This document shows, piece by piece, positions 1-6,382 of a DNA stretch of 11,685 nucleotides (position 1 is its first letter; the number at the start of each line of letters is the position of its first letter). Origin of the DNA: Fimbriimonadaceae bacterium. Lineage in GTDB: Bacteria > Armatimonadota > Fimbriimonadia > Fimbriimonadales > Fimbriimonadaceae. The stretch spans positions 1-11,685 of the forward strand of contig JACMJO010000394.1 of NCBI GenBank assembly GCA_014380605.1, written 5' to 3'. Made by a program: the position numbers and the translations under genes. The notes under the pieces are model-generated. The model saw only the letters and a list, made by a program, of their open reading frames with translations, made no database searches and was not told the DNA's origin.

Positions 1-1
1 C

Positions 2-253
2 GAAATGGTCGTCGCTTCATTAGAGTACGGCGTGGAGAAACCCGATCCAAGGCTGTTCCATGTTGTCCTAGACCATTTTGAAGTTGATCCATCCGACGTG
101 CTTCATGTTGGAGACAATCCGCTCGACGACCTTGAGGGTGCCCAAGGAGTGGGAATGAGAGGCGTCCTGATCGACAGATCGATCCCTAACCCAATCAAAC
201 CTTACATCAACGATCTGGGCAAGATTGAAGAGGCGTTCGCTTGGACTTCTTAA
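2..253 (+). CDS. HAD-superfamily hydrolase, C-terminal part (5' end outside window)
   Basis: This is the last 83 residues of a haloacid dehalogenase-like hydrolase, a family that is mostly small-molecule phosphatases using an Asp nucleophile. The visible part carries motif III (the Lys in GVEKPDPRLF) and motif IV (HVGDNPLDDLEGAQGVGMRG), where the acidic pair binds Mg2+. The spacing is that of subfamily IA (phosphoglycolate phosphatase/YjjG-like) enzymes. The nucleophile motif DxDxT and the cap domain lie upstream of the window, so the substrate cannot be assigned. The reading frame enters at base 2 and stops with TAA at 251-253. The last 13 bases overlap the TTG start of queA, so the two genes are very likely co-transcribed and translationally coupled. 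Confidence 0.88.
   Translation, partial: EMVVASLEYGVEKPDPRLFHVVLDHFEVDPSDVLHVGDNPLDDLEGAQGVGMRGVLIDRSIPNPIKPYINDLGKIEEAFAWTS
228..233 (+). promoter_or_regulatory. Shine-Dalgarno site for queA (TTG start)
   Basis: AAGAGG lies 7 bases before the TTG at 241. It sits inside the end of the HAD gene. It supports TTG 241 as the queA start, which also places the conserved LSDYDYDLPEDLIAQ opening at the correct distance from the N terminus. Confidence 0.7.
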
Positions 254-1254
254 GCGACTACGATTACGACCTGCCCGAGGACTTGATCGCGCAAGTGCCG
301 CTGCCAGATCGCGCGAGTTCGAGGCTGTTGCGCCTGAACAAGAGGACGGGAAGCATCCAGGATCGAACGTTCCGAGACATCGAAACGATTCTGGAGGCTG
401 GAGACCTCCTGATTTGGAACGACACAAGGGTTAGCGCGCTACGCCTGTTTGGCCAGAAACCGACCGGAGGTGCGGTAGAAGCGCTGCTCCTCAAGCAGAC
501 GGCGCCGGGCATTTTCGAGTGCCTTGTCAAACCTGGCAAACGTCTGAAACCAGGGAGTGTAATCGAGTTCGCAGGAGGACTCGTCGCAACGGTACGGCGA
601 GACTTAGATGAACCGATCAAAGAGCTTCAATTCGAGCCAGCTCTAGACCTGGAAGACAGGCTGAGAGAACATGGCCTTGTGCCCTTGCCTCCCTACATCC
701 AGGAAAAACTTGCCGATCCCGAACGGTATCAAACTGTCTATTCGCAAAGCAAAGGAAGCGCCGCCGCTCCAACTGCCGGCCTGCACTTCACACCCGAGCT
801 CATCGACCGCCTCAAGGAGAAGGGAGTCAACATGGCGCAGGTCACCTTGGACGTCAGTCTCGACACCTTTCGACCGGTCACCTCTGAAAACCTGAGCGAC
901 CACAAGATGCACGGCGAGGTCTGTCGACTTCCGCTCGAAACCGCCCAAGCCATCCAGAACGCGAAGGGGCGCATCATCGCGGTTGGCACCACCACCGCCA
1001 GAACCCTTGAGTCGTTTGCAGTAGGAAAGAAATCGGTCGAACCTGGTGAAATGCGGACGAGCATATTCATTCGGCCCGGCTACAACTGGCAGGTACTTGA
1101 TGGCATGTTCACCAACTTCCACATGCCCAGGACTACCTTGCTGATGATGATCAGCGCACTGGCTGGCCGTTCCAATGTCATGCAAGCCTACGCCCATGCT
1201 ACACAGCATGGTTACCGGTTTCTCAGCTTTGGCGACTCGATGTTGATTTTGTAG
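241..1254 (+). CDS. queA: S-adenosylmethionine:tRNA ribosyltransferase-isomerase QueA
   Basis: QueA transfers and isomerises the ribosyl part of S-adenosylmethionine onto preQ1 at position 34 of GUN-anticodon tRNAs, giving epoxyqueuosine, a late step of queuosine synthesis in the cytoplasm. The 337 residues match the usual length of about 340. The family signatures appear in order: LSDYDYDLPEDLIAQ at the N terminus, NDTRVSALRLFG, CLVKPGKRLKPG, APTAGLHFTPELI, DTFRPV followed by HKMHGE, VGTTTARTLES, TSIFIRPGY, TNFHMPRTTLLMMISALAG, and YRFLSFGDSMLI at the C terminus. The TTG start is supported by an AAGAGG site 7 bases upstream. The gene overlaps the HAD gene by 13 bases and its TAG directly abuts the next ATG at 1255, so it is an inner gene of an operon. 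Other queuosine genes (tgt, queC-queG) are not in the window. Confidence 0.97.
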   Translation: MDFLSDYDYDLPEDLIAQVPLPDRASSRLLRLNKRTGSIQDRTFRDIETILEAGDLLIWNDTRVSALRLFGQKPTGGAVEALLLKQTAPGIFECLVKPGKRLKPGSVIEFAGGLVATVRRDLDEPIKELQFEPALDLEDRLREHGLVPLPPYIQEKLADPERYQTVYSQSKGSAAAPTAGLHFTPELIDRLKEKGVNMAQVTLDVSLDTFRPVTSENLSDHKMHGEVCRLPLETAQAIQNAKGRIIAVGTTTARTLESFAVGKKSVEPGEMRTSIFIRPGYNWQVLDGMFTNFHMPRTTLLMMISALAGRSNVMQAYAHATQHGYRFLSFGDSMLIL

Positions 1255-1908
1255 ATGCTTCAGGGGATAAAACTACGTCTTGGACAGCGCGTATCACCGG
1301 CTGAGACTGAGTACAATCTCCCCGGGCTAACGAGGTTTATGGATTTGAGAACGAACGAATTTGACCCCCTTGCATACATCGAGAATGGTTTCTTGGACAC
1401 CAAAGAGTCCACCGACAAAAACGGAGCTGTCCATGTCGCCGTTCCAACCATCAAAGAGTATCTTGGGATCGATGGGAGCGAACCTGCTCCCGGCGAAGAC
1501 GCGAATTCAAAGCCCAAGTTTAGAAAGACCGTAATGAGTGCCCCAAGACCTCGGCGCTCTAGAAATCTAAACCAAGAGACTTCGATCGATCCCCAGCTTC
1601 AAGTTGTTTGGGAGACCCTTCCGAAGAACATCGAATTCCTTTGCGGCTTCTTTGACGATGCCGTAACCTCAAACTACTATCGGGGCGAATTCAAAGAGTC
1701 CCGTGAGGAACTGATCCGCCGACTCCTCGATCCTGAGCTGACGCTTGAAGAAACCAGCCGACTGCTAGGCGTATGCCCGGCAACTGTTCGACGGTACACG
1801 AACCGAAAGTGGCTTACCCATCACCGAACCCAGGGTGGGCAGAGACGGTTCCGATTAAGCGATGTCGTGAAGTTTGTTGAGGCCCACGGCCGCTTCCCAG
1901 AAGTGTGA
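1255..1908 (+). CDS. MerR/BldC-type helix-turn-helix domain protein
   Basis: The last 50 or so residues (about 162-212) form a winged helix-turn-helix of the MerR/BldC/excisionase type: LTLEETSRLLGVCPATVRRY, then the wing with HRTQGGQRRF and a closing DVVKFVEAH helix. Such domains bind DNA and here would make it a transcriptional regulator. The first 160 residues are unlike any family I can name; they contain a basic stretch near 95-105 (PRPRRSRN) and an acidic, probably helical middle part. The ATG used here directly follows the queA stop. A second in-frame ATG at 1339 (residue 29, opening MDLRTNEFDPLAY) is a serious alternative: it has GAGG just upstream, and a TACAAT box at 1312-1317 could give it its own promoter. 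The 3' end overlaps the glycosyltransferase start as GTGA. Targets are unknown. Confidence 0.85.
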   Translation: MLQGIKLRLGQRVSPAETEYNLPGLTRFMDLRTNEFDPLAYIENGFLDTKESTDKNGAVHVAVPTIKEYLGIDGSEPAPGEDANSKPKFRKTVMSAPRPRRSRNLNQETSIDPQLQVVWETLPKNIEFLCGFFDDAVTSNYYRGEFKESREELIRRLLDPELTLEETSRLLGVCPATVRRYTNRKWLTHHRTQGGQRRFRLSDVVKFVEAHGRFPEV

Positions 1909-3098
1909 GCCCGATGGATGGTCGATTGAGAATCGCCATCTTCTCCGACAGTGCCCTGCCAATCCTAAACGGGGTCAGCATCTCCATTGATTCACTCATC
2001 ACCGAGTTGCGGAATCAGGGACATTCGGTACACCTGTTCACGGCTCGACATCCTAAGGCAAAAAAGTCTGATCCTAACACTCACCGATTTCGAGCCATCG
2101 AAACCCCTTGGACCAAGGGCTACCCGCTGGCCTTCCCGCCTTTCTACCGGATGCTTCTCAAGTTTCGCTGGCACGACTTCGACGTTATTCATACCCACAC
2201 ACCTTTCACGATAGGGTTTGTCGGGATGCGCTGGGCGGAGTCGCATGGAATTCCCATCGTTGCGACCTACCACACGCTCTATGACCGCTACGTTCACTAC
2301 ATCCCGTACTTCCCTCGAAGGTATCTCCGCTTTAAGCTCGCGAAGCACACCAACTTCTACTACAACAGCGTCGATCACGTCATTACTCCTAGCGATGCGG
2401 CCCTGAAGTGGCTCAGACGGCATTCAGTAACCACCCCCGCGACCGTCATTCCAACCGCGGCTCTGCCTAGGCGGTTCTTTGACCGAAGCGAACTCAGACT
2501 AGAACTGGGCATTCCACCTGATCAGAAGGTTCTGCTCTATGTGGGCAGACTTGCCAAAGAGAAGAACATGTCCACTCTGTTTGAGATGGCGGCAATTGCC
2601 TTCCAACAGGATCCATCTCTGCGGCTCTGGCTGGTAGGGGACGGGCCCTATCGGGCTGAGTGTGTTCGAATGGCAAGAGGGTTAGGAATCGGCGACCGCG
2701 TCAGGTTTGTTGGCTTTGTGCCTCGAGCGGAGGTAGACCAATACTATGCCGCCGCCGACTTGTTCGTGTTCTGTTCAATAACGGAGACGCAGGGCCTGGT
2801 GGTTCAGGAAGCTATGACTTACGGTCTGCCGGCGGTTGCGATCCTCGGCGGAGGCGCCAGCGAAGGTATAGCCGACGGCGTCAACGGGTTCGCGGTCAAA
2901 AACGACGCGAATACATTTGCCGATCAGGTGGTAAGGGTCATGCAGGACGAGTCGTTGTTGGTCAAGCTGTCGGATGGCGCGAACCGAGAGTCAAGGTCGG
3001 CTGGCTCAGAGTCCATGTGCGACCGGGTCGTCGATGTATATCGCCAAGTCATTAGCTTGAAAGGCATTACAAATCAAAAGGAACTAGTAGTTGTCTAA
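1905..3098 (+). CDS. GT4-family glycosyltransferase (GT-B fold), possibly a diacylglycerol glucosyltransferase
   Basis: A retaining GT-B glycosyltransferase of family GT4, acting in the cytoplasm or at the inner face of the membrane. The N-terminal acceptor domain starts LRIAIFSDSALPILNGVSIS and contains HTHTPFTIG (97-105) and TYHTLYDRYVHYIPYFPRRY (121-140). The latter resembles mono- and diglucosyl-diacylglycerol synthases. The C-terminal donor domain has LYVGRLAKEKN (211-221), with the Arg and Lys that hold the nucleotide-sugar phosphates. It also has LVGDGPYR and the E-x7-E motif at Glu294 and Glu302. These motifs prove the fold; glycolipid synthesis is an inference from the acceptor-side resemblance, and mannosyl or other GT4 specificities remain possible. 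The start could be GTG 1905 (GTGA overlap with the upstream gene, a junction also seen elsewhere in this window) or ATG 1914; neither has a clear ribosome site. The 3' end overlaps the next gene by 8 bases. Confidence 0.93.
   Translation: MSPMDGRLRIAIFSDSALPILNGVSISIDSLITELRNQGHSVHLFTARHPKAKKSDPNTHRFRAIETPWTKGYPLAFPPFYRMLLKFRWHDFDVIHTHTPFTIGFVGMRWAESHGIPIVATYHTLYDRYVHYIPYFPRRYLRFKLAKHTNFYYNSVDHVITPSDAALKWLRRHSVTTPATVIPTAALPRRFFDRSELRLELGIPPDQKVLLYVGRLAKEKNMSTLFEMAAIAFQQDPSLRLWLVGDGPYRAECVRMARGLGIGDRVRFVGFVPRAEVDQYYAAADLFVFCSITETQGLVVQEAMTYGLPAVAILGGGASEGIADGVNGFAVKNDANTFADQVVRVMQDESLLVKLSDGANRESRSAGSESMCDRVVDVYRQVISLKGITNQKELVVV
3078..3082 (+). promoter_or_regulatory. Shine-Dalgarno site for the TTG start at 3091
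   Basis: AAGGA lies 8 bases before TTG 3091, inside the end of the glycosyltransferase gene. It decides the non-ATG start of the membrane-protein gene. Confidence 0.65.
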
Positions 3099-4068
3099 GG
3101 GTCTAGCGGCCCTCTTCGGCACGCTTGGCCTGCTTGCGATCCTACGCGTTGCAATGGCCTTCCTGCTGGTTCCGGAGGCGTTGCGAATTCCGGTCAGTCT
3201 TCTCATCACGTTGATCTTCGTGATCCTGCCGATTGTTGCTCTTTTCAGGGCCGGGAGCCACCCATGGACAACCAAGCTGGCATTTGGCTTTGTTGCTTGT
3301 GGACTGATCCTTCAATTTGGATTACAGGCGATCCAAATGGGTGGAAGAGGCCTCGTTCCAATCATCATCGATGCCATCTCTCAGCAGGGCCTCCCCATCT
3401 GGACAGTGGGACTAGGTGCGGCGTTGGCGCTCTTGCTGAAAGACAAGAATATGCTCTTGCCGGTATCGATCTTCCTCGCCTTGTTCGACATCTTCTTGGT
3501 CTTCACGCCGGTCGGCTTCGTTCAGCAGTTGATGAAGAACCACCCCAAGCTGTTGCCCGCAATGGCCCACCAGATTCCGCAGGTCATTACGAAGCCCCAG
3601 GAAACGGGGGTGCCAGTGGGAACGTTTGCCTACATCGGCCCCGCCGACTTCCTCTTCATGGGCATGTTCTTTGTGGCCGTGTTTCGGTTCGGGATGAGAA
3701 GCAAAGAGACTTTCCGATGGCTCTTGGTGGCTCTCGCCATCTACATCCCGCTGGCGCTGATTCTTGGCCCAGTTCCGCTGCTCGTCCCAATCGGATTGGC
3801 AGTCCTGCTTGTGAATCTGCGTGAATTCAAAATGAACACCGAGGAGAAGATTTCGACCGCAGTGGTGGCCCTGATCGGTATCGCGATCATCGCCTACTCC
3901 GCGACTAGGCCGAAGCCAACCGCGCCAACTGAGCCTTCGCCGCAGGAGGTCGCCCCAGCGCCGCGAGAATCGGAAGGCTCGCCCTTGCAAGGGCTTCCCG
4001 ATCAACGACCATGGCCATCGCAGTCGCGACCCCCTGACGCTCCAAAAAATACACCAGATCGTCCGTAG
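3091..4068 (+). CDS. Polytopic membrane protein, putative presenilin/SPP-like (GxGD-type) aspartyl protease
   Basis: A 325-residue protein with about nine hydrophobic segments (roughly 6-27, 33-53, 62-80, 101-116, 120-139, 183-200, 207-225, 227-244, 255-270) and a proline-rich tail (272-325). Three elements occur in presenilin order. A membrane Asp lies in ALFDIFLVFTPVGFVQQLM (Asp133), where presenilin has YD followed by a similar loop ending in LFPA (here LLPA). A second Asp heads the next segment in YIGPADFLFMG (Asp186), where presenilin has GxGD. A proline-rich PVPLLVP (228-234) sits two segments later, in place of PAL. If the homology is real, it would be an intramembrane protease; GxGD and PAL are both altered, so it may also be a degenerate relative. 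Translation starts at TTG 3091 with AAGGA 8 bases upstream. The last 164 bases lie antisense to the HMG-CoA lyase gene. The gene itself is certain; the family assignment is by eye. Confidence 0.8.
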   Translation: MSKGLAALFGTLGLLAILRVAMAFLLVPEALRIPVSLLITLIFVILPIVALFRAGSHPWTTKLAFGFVACGLILQFGLQAIQMGGRGLVPIIIDAISQQGLPIWTVGLGAALALLLKDKNMLLPVSIFLALFDIFLVFTPVGFVQQLMKNHPKLLPAMAHQIPQVITKPQETGVPVGTFAYIGPADFLFMGMFFVAVFRFGMRSKETFRWLLVALAIYIPLALILGPVPLLVPIGLAVLLVNLREFKMNTEEKISTAVVALIGIAIIAYSATRPKPTAPTEPSPQEVAPAPRESEGSPLQGLPDQRPWPSQSRPPDAPKNTPDRP

Positions 4069-4803
4069 CCAGGTTGCCCGCCGCTCCAGGAGCATACGGG
4101 CACCCACCCAACCCTGCCGCACTGGAATCAAAGCCGCCAAAGATATCCCACTCCATGATCTCAGCCACGTTGGCGATCGCCATGCCGTTCGTGTCATGGA
4201 AGTGCCACAGGATCTGGTCGGGGCGTCCCGCAAATCCACCCTTGAAGATCTTCGCCAGTTCGTGAACCTCCCGGGGACTTGCGACCCCGATGTGTCGCCA
4301 AGGGAAATCTCATCCACGCCAAGAGCTATCAACCTATTAGCGACGTCCAGCACTTGGCTAGGAGCAACCTTGCCCGCATATGGACACTCAAAAGCAGTGC
4401 TGACGTAGCCCCGAACATACTTCCCGGTTGCTAGTCCCATGACCTCGCCAAAGGCGGCTAGCGACTCGTCGATCGACATATTGATGTTCCGCCGGGTGAA
4501 CTCATCCGATGCGGCCGTAAACAATGCGATTCTCTGAACCCCAACCTCTGCCGCCCGCTCGAAACCCTTCAAGTTGGGCACTAGGGCCGAGTAAGTGCCT
4601 CCCACAGGCAATAAGGGCCAAAGCTCAGCGGCATCTCCAAGCTGGGGAACCCATTTGGGAGAAACAAAACTTGTCGCCTCGATCTCCTTCAGCCCGGCGT
4701 CAAGAAGCGACGAAACAAACGTTGCTTTGACCTCTGTTGGGATCGGAATCTTCTCGTTCTGGAGCCCGTCGCGGGGGCCGACTTCCACGATGCGCGGGCT
4801 CAT
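3905..4803 (-). pseudogene. Hydroxymethylglutaryl-CoA lyase, frameshifted by an apparent one-base deletion
   Basis: HMG-CoA lyase (mvaB/liuE type) cleaves 3-hydroxy-3-methylglutaryl-CoA into acetyl-CoA and acetoacetate, the last step of leucine breakdown. Residues 1-173 are in one frame: PRIVEVGPRDGLQNEK with the catalytic Arg-Asp, then ATSFVSPKWVPQ, then DEISLGDTSG. The rest is in a second frame: VASPREVHELAKIF, HFHDTNGMAIANVAE (metal ligands) and the signature GLGGCPYAPGAAGN with the catalytic Cys, ending at TAG 3907-3905. The break coincides with four G (plus strand CCCC, 4285-4288); five would restore DTSGVASPREV and a 299-residue protein of normal length. As read, translation runs out of frame into a meaningless tail. 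Both halves are well conserved, so a sequencing error or a very recent mutation is likely. The ATG overlaps the upstream stop as ATGA. The 3' end overlaps the convergent membrane-protein gene. Confidence 0.9.
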
Positions 4804-5198
4804 CGCGTCTTCTTCTGAAGGACGGTGATCACGCCTGAGATGTATTCGGTCTTCTTTGGCAAGCCGGCGAATTGGAATTCAAAGCCTTCATCCGTGTCGG
4901 TAATGGTGTGATAGCCGTCCATTCCTTCCGCTAATTGCTCGCTCCAAACGCGCTCAAGGTCATCCTTGACCATCTTCATATTCGCTCCCAAGTAGTTCAT
5001 TTGGAGCCGTAGACCGATCAATCGGTCTAGCTGGAAACTTCGTTCCTTCTTAGCGACTCGGAGGTAGGGAAGCTCCGTCAAAATGGCCACCCAATCATCT
5101 TCCCATGCATCCTGGTCCCTACCGACCATCGGCATGTAAACCCTTGTCCATTGCTGCATCGCGAGCATAAACTCGGAGCCGCGTACCAACTTGCTCAA
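4800..5198 (-). CDS. Hypothetical protein (132 aa) between biotin carrier and HMG-CoA lyase genes
   Basis: I do not recognise this family. It is a soluble protein of 132 residues without signal peptide or membrane segment. A Trp-rich N-terminal part (MQQWTRVYMPMVG, WEDDWVAIL) is followed by a basic, probably helical middle (VAKKERSFQLDRLIGLRLQM). The end is probably beta-rich (GYHTITDTDEGFEFQFAGLP). The TTG start at 5198 is chosen because GAGGAA lies 9 bases upstream, overlapping the end of the biotin carrier gene. An in-frame ATG at 5168 (residue 11) lacks such a site. It starts 6 bases after the carrier stop, and its own stop overlaps the lyase start as ATGA. It is therefore translated as part of the same operon and may serve the same acyl-CoA pathway, which is only inference from context. 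Confidence 0.85.
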   Translation of the reverse strand: MSKLVRGSEFMLAMQQWTRVYMPMVGRDQDAWEDDWVAILTELPYLRVAKKERSFQLDRLIGLRLQMNYLGANMKMVKDDLERVWSEQLAEGMDGYHTITDTDEGFEFQFAGLPKKTEYISGVITVLQKKTR

Positions 5199-5204
5199 AT
5201 ATTC

Positions 5205-5642
5205 CTATTCCTCAGCCTGTTCGACGATAGCCATCACAAGGCCGTCGGAAACCTGCTCACCTTTAGAGACGACCAACTTGGCTATTTTGCCGTCAAACGG
5301 GGCAACGAATGCCTGCTGGGTTTTCATCGCCTCAAGGATAATCACCTTATCCCCCTTCTTGACCGCCTGCCCCTCAACTACGAGGACCTCCACCACTACA
5401 CCCGGCATTGGGCTGATCAGGTCTCCTGAATGATCCTTCCCGCCCGAATGTCTGGAAGCTCGGATAGGTTCAATGATGAATTGTTGGCCGAGATAGGAGA
5501 CGTATGTCTTATCGCCGTGCTTCACTGCCAGTGCCGAATGCGTACCACCCTCGGTGGTCACGAACAGGCGGTCTCCAACCGTTCGAACTTTTGCCGAGCT
5601 TGCCTCCAGTTCGACCTCTTGGCCGTTCACGAGTCGCTTCAC
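5205..5642 (-). CDS. Biotin carboxyl carrier domain protein (acyl-CoA carboxylase carrier subunit)
   Basis: A 145-residue biotin carrier. Residues 1-60 form a beta-rich part reminiscent of the linker/BT region of methylcrotonyl- and propionyl-CoA carboxylase alpha subunits. The biotinyl domain occupies about 73-142: GDLISPMPGVVVEVLV, then ILEAMKTQQ with the biotin-accepting Lys107 in the EAMK motif, then PFDGKIAKLVVSKGEQV. Biotin ligase would modify this lysine, and the arm would shuttle CO2 from a biotin carboxylase to a carboxyltransferase; neither partner is in the window. The GTG start at 5642 is preferred over a longer frame because it overlaps the stop of the PuuD-like gene as GTGA and has GGAAG 7 bases upstream (plus-strand 5650-5654). 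The neighbouring HMG-CoA lyase suggests the carrier of a methylcrotonyl-CoA carboxylase-like complex; acetyl- or propionyl-CoA carboxylase cannot be excluded. Confidence 0.92.
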   Translation of the reverse strand: MKRLVNGQEVELEASSAKVRTVGDRLFVTTEGGTHSALAVKHGDKTYVSYLGQQFIIEPIRASRHSGGKDHSGDLISPMPGVVVEVLVVEGQAVKKGDKVIILEAMKTQQAFVAPFDGKIAKLVVSKGEQVSDGLVMAIVEQAEE

Positions 5643-6367
5643 CGGCGAGCTTCCACTTTGGATTTGGCAAGGCGATACTTTCGAGCGGCGTCCACAAAGC
5701 TCTCGAAGATTCTCCTGGTCTTCGGGTCGGCCAAAGTGCGCTCTGGATGCCATTGCACGCCGACCATCCAAGGGTGATCCTGGGCTTCGATCGCCTCGAT
5801 CGTTCCATCTTCGCTTCGGGCAACCACTTGGAAACCCTCGCCCGGACGGTCGATCGCCTGATGGTGATAGCTCTTGCCCTCGATCTCAGGTTCGCCAACA
5901 ATCTCAGAAACCTTCGAGGAGCCTTCGATTCGATACTGCTGAAGCGTCCCTCCCGTGTGATTGGTGTGTCCGACAACCTCAGGCAAGTGTTGAATGAGAT
6001 TGCCACCCCGTTGGACGCTCACAAATTGGCATCCGTAGCAAATGCCAAGCGTCGGCATGTCGGGATTCGCAGAATCAAAGAGCCTGGATTCGCCCTCGTA
6101 CCGCGCAGGATCGATCAGCTTCGATTCAGCGTGGTTCTCCTCGCCAAAGTGCTTGGCGTCGATATCGTCTCCGCCGGGGATCAACCAACCGTCGATCATC
6201 TGCGCGACCATTGCCATGTCCGCCATGGGTGGGATCAGAATAGGAACCCCGCCTGCTTCCGAAATGGCTTGCGCATAGTTCCAATTCAGGGACAGTTTTC
6301 CTCCCGAGCGAGCATCGTCAGGATCTTGCTGGCAATCGACCGAAATCCCAATGACCGGCTTCACCAT
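5639..6367 (-). CDS. Class I glutamine amidotransferase-like hydrolase, peptidase C26 (PuuD-like)
   Basis: A 242-residue stand-alone class I amidotransferase-fold hydrolase related to gamma-glutamyl-gamma-aminobutyrate hydrolase PuuD, which cuts gamma-glutamyl amide bonds in the cytoplasm. Visible motifs are KPVIGISVD at the start, WLIPGGDDI (oxyanion side), TLGICYGCQ with the nucleophile Cys110, SYHHQAID, and GVQWHPE with His207 and Glu209 completing the triad. Family members usually have GICRGxQ; here Arg is replaced by Tyr111, so substrate preference may differ. It begins 15 bases after the E2 stop and overlaps the carrier gene start as GTGA. The usual putrescine-pathway neighbours are absent, so the family name is safe but the substrate (gamma-Glu-GABA or another gamma-glutamyl compound) is not. 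Confidence 0.92.
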   Translation of the reverse strand: MVKPVIGISVDCQQDPDDARSGGKLSLNWNYAQAISEAGGVPILIPPMADMAMVAQMIDGWLIPGGDDIDAKHFGEENHAESKLIDPARYEGESRLFDSANPDMPTLGICYGCQFVSVQRGGNLIQHLPEVVGHTNHTGGTLQQYRIEGSSKVSEIVGEPEIEGKSYHHQAIDRPGEGFQVVARSEDGTIEAIEAQDHPWMVGVQWHPERTLADPKTRRIFESFVDAARKYRLAKSKVEARR

Positions 6368-6382
6368 AGTAGATACTTTAGG

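Noticed and set aside
643..1209. 188-residue minus-strand open frame
   Set aside because: It is entirely antisense to queA, whose conserved motifs cover the same stretch.
3412..4287. Long open minus-strand frame continuing from the HMG-CoA lyase start, giving a 463-residue protein
   Set aside because: After residue 173 the sequence loses all lyase similarity, becomes Arg/Trp-rich and runs antisense through the membrane-protein gene. The true lyase C terminus is in the neighbouring frame.
4280..4292. Programmed -1 frameshifting as an explanation for the split lyase
   Set aside because: The site TCGGGGTCG is not a standard X XXY YYZ heptamer, no clear downstream pseudoknot was seen, and HMG-CoA lyase is not known to use recoding. 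A single missing G is simpler.
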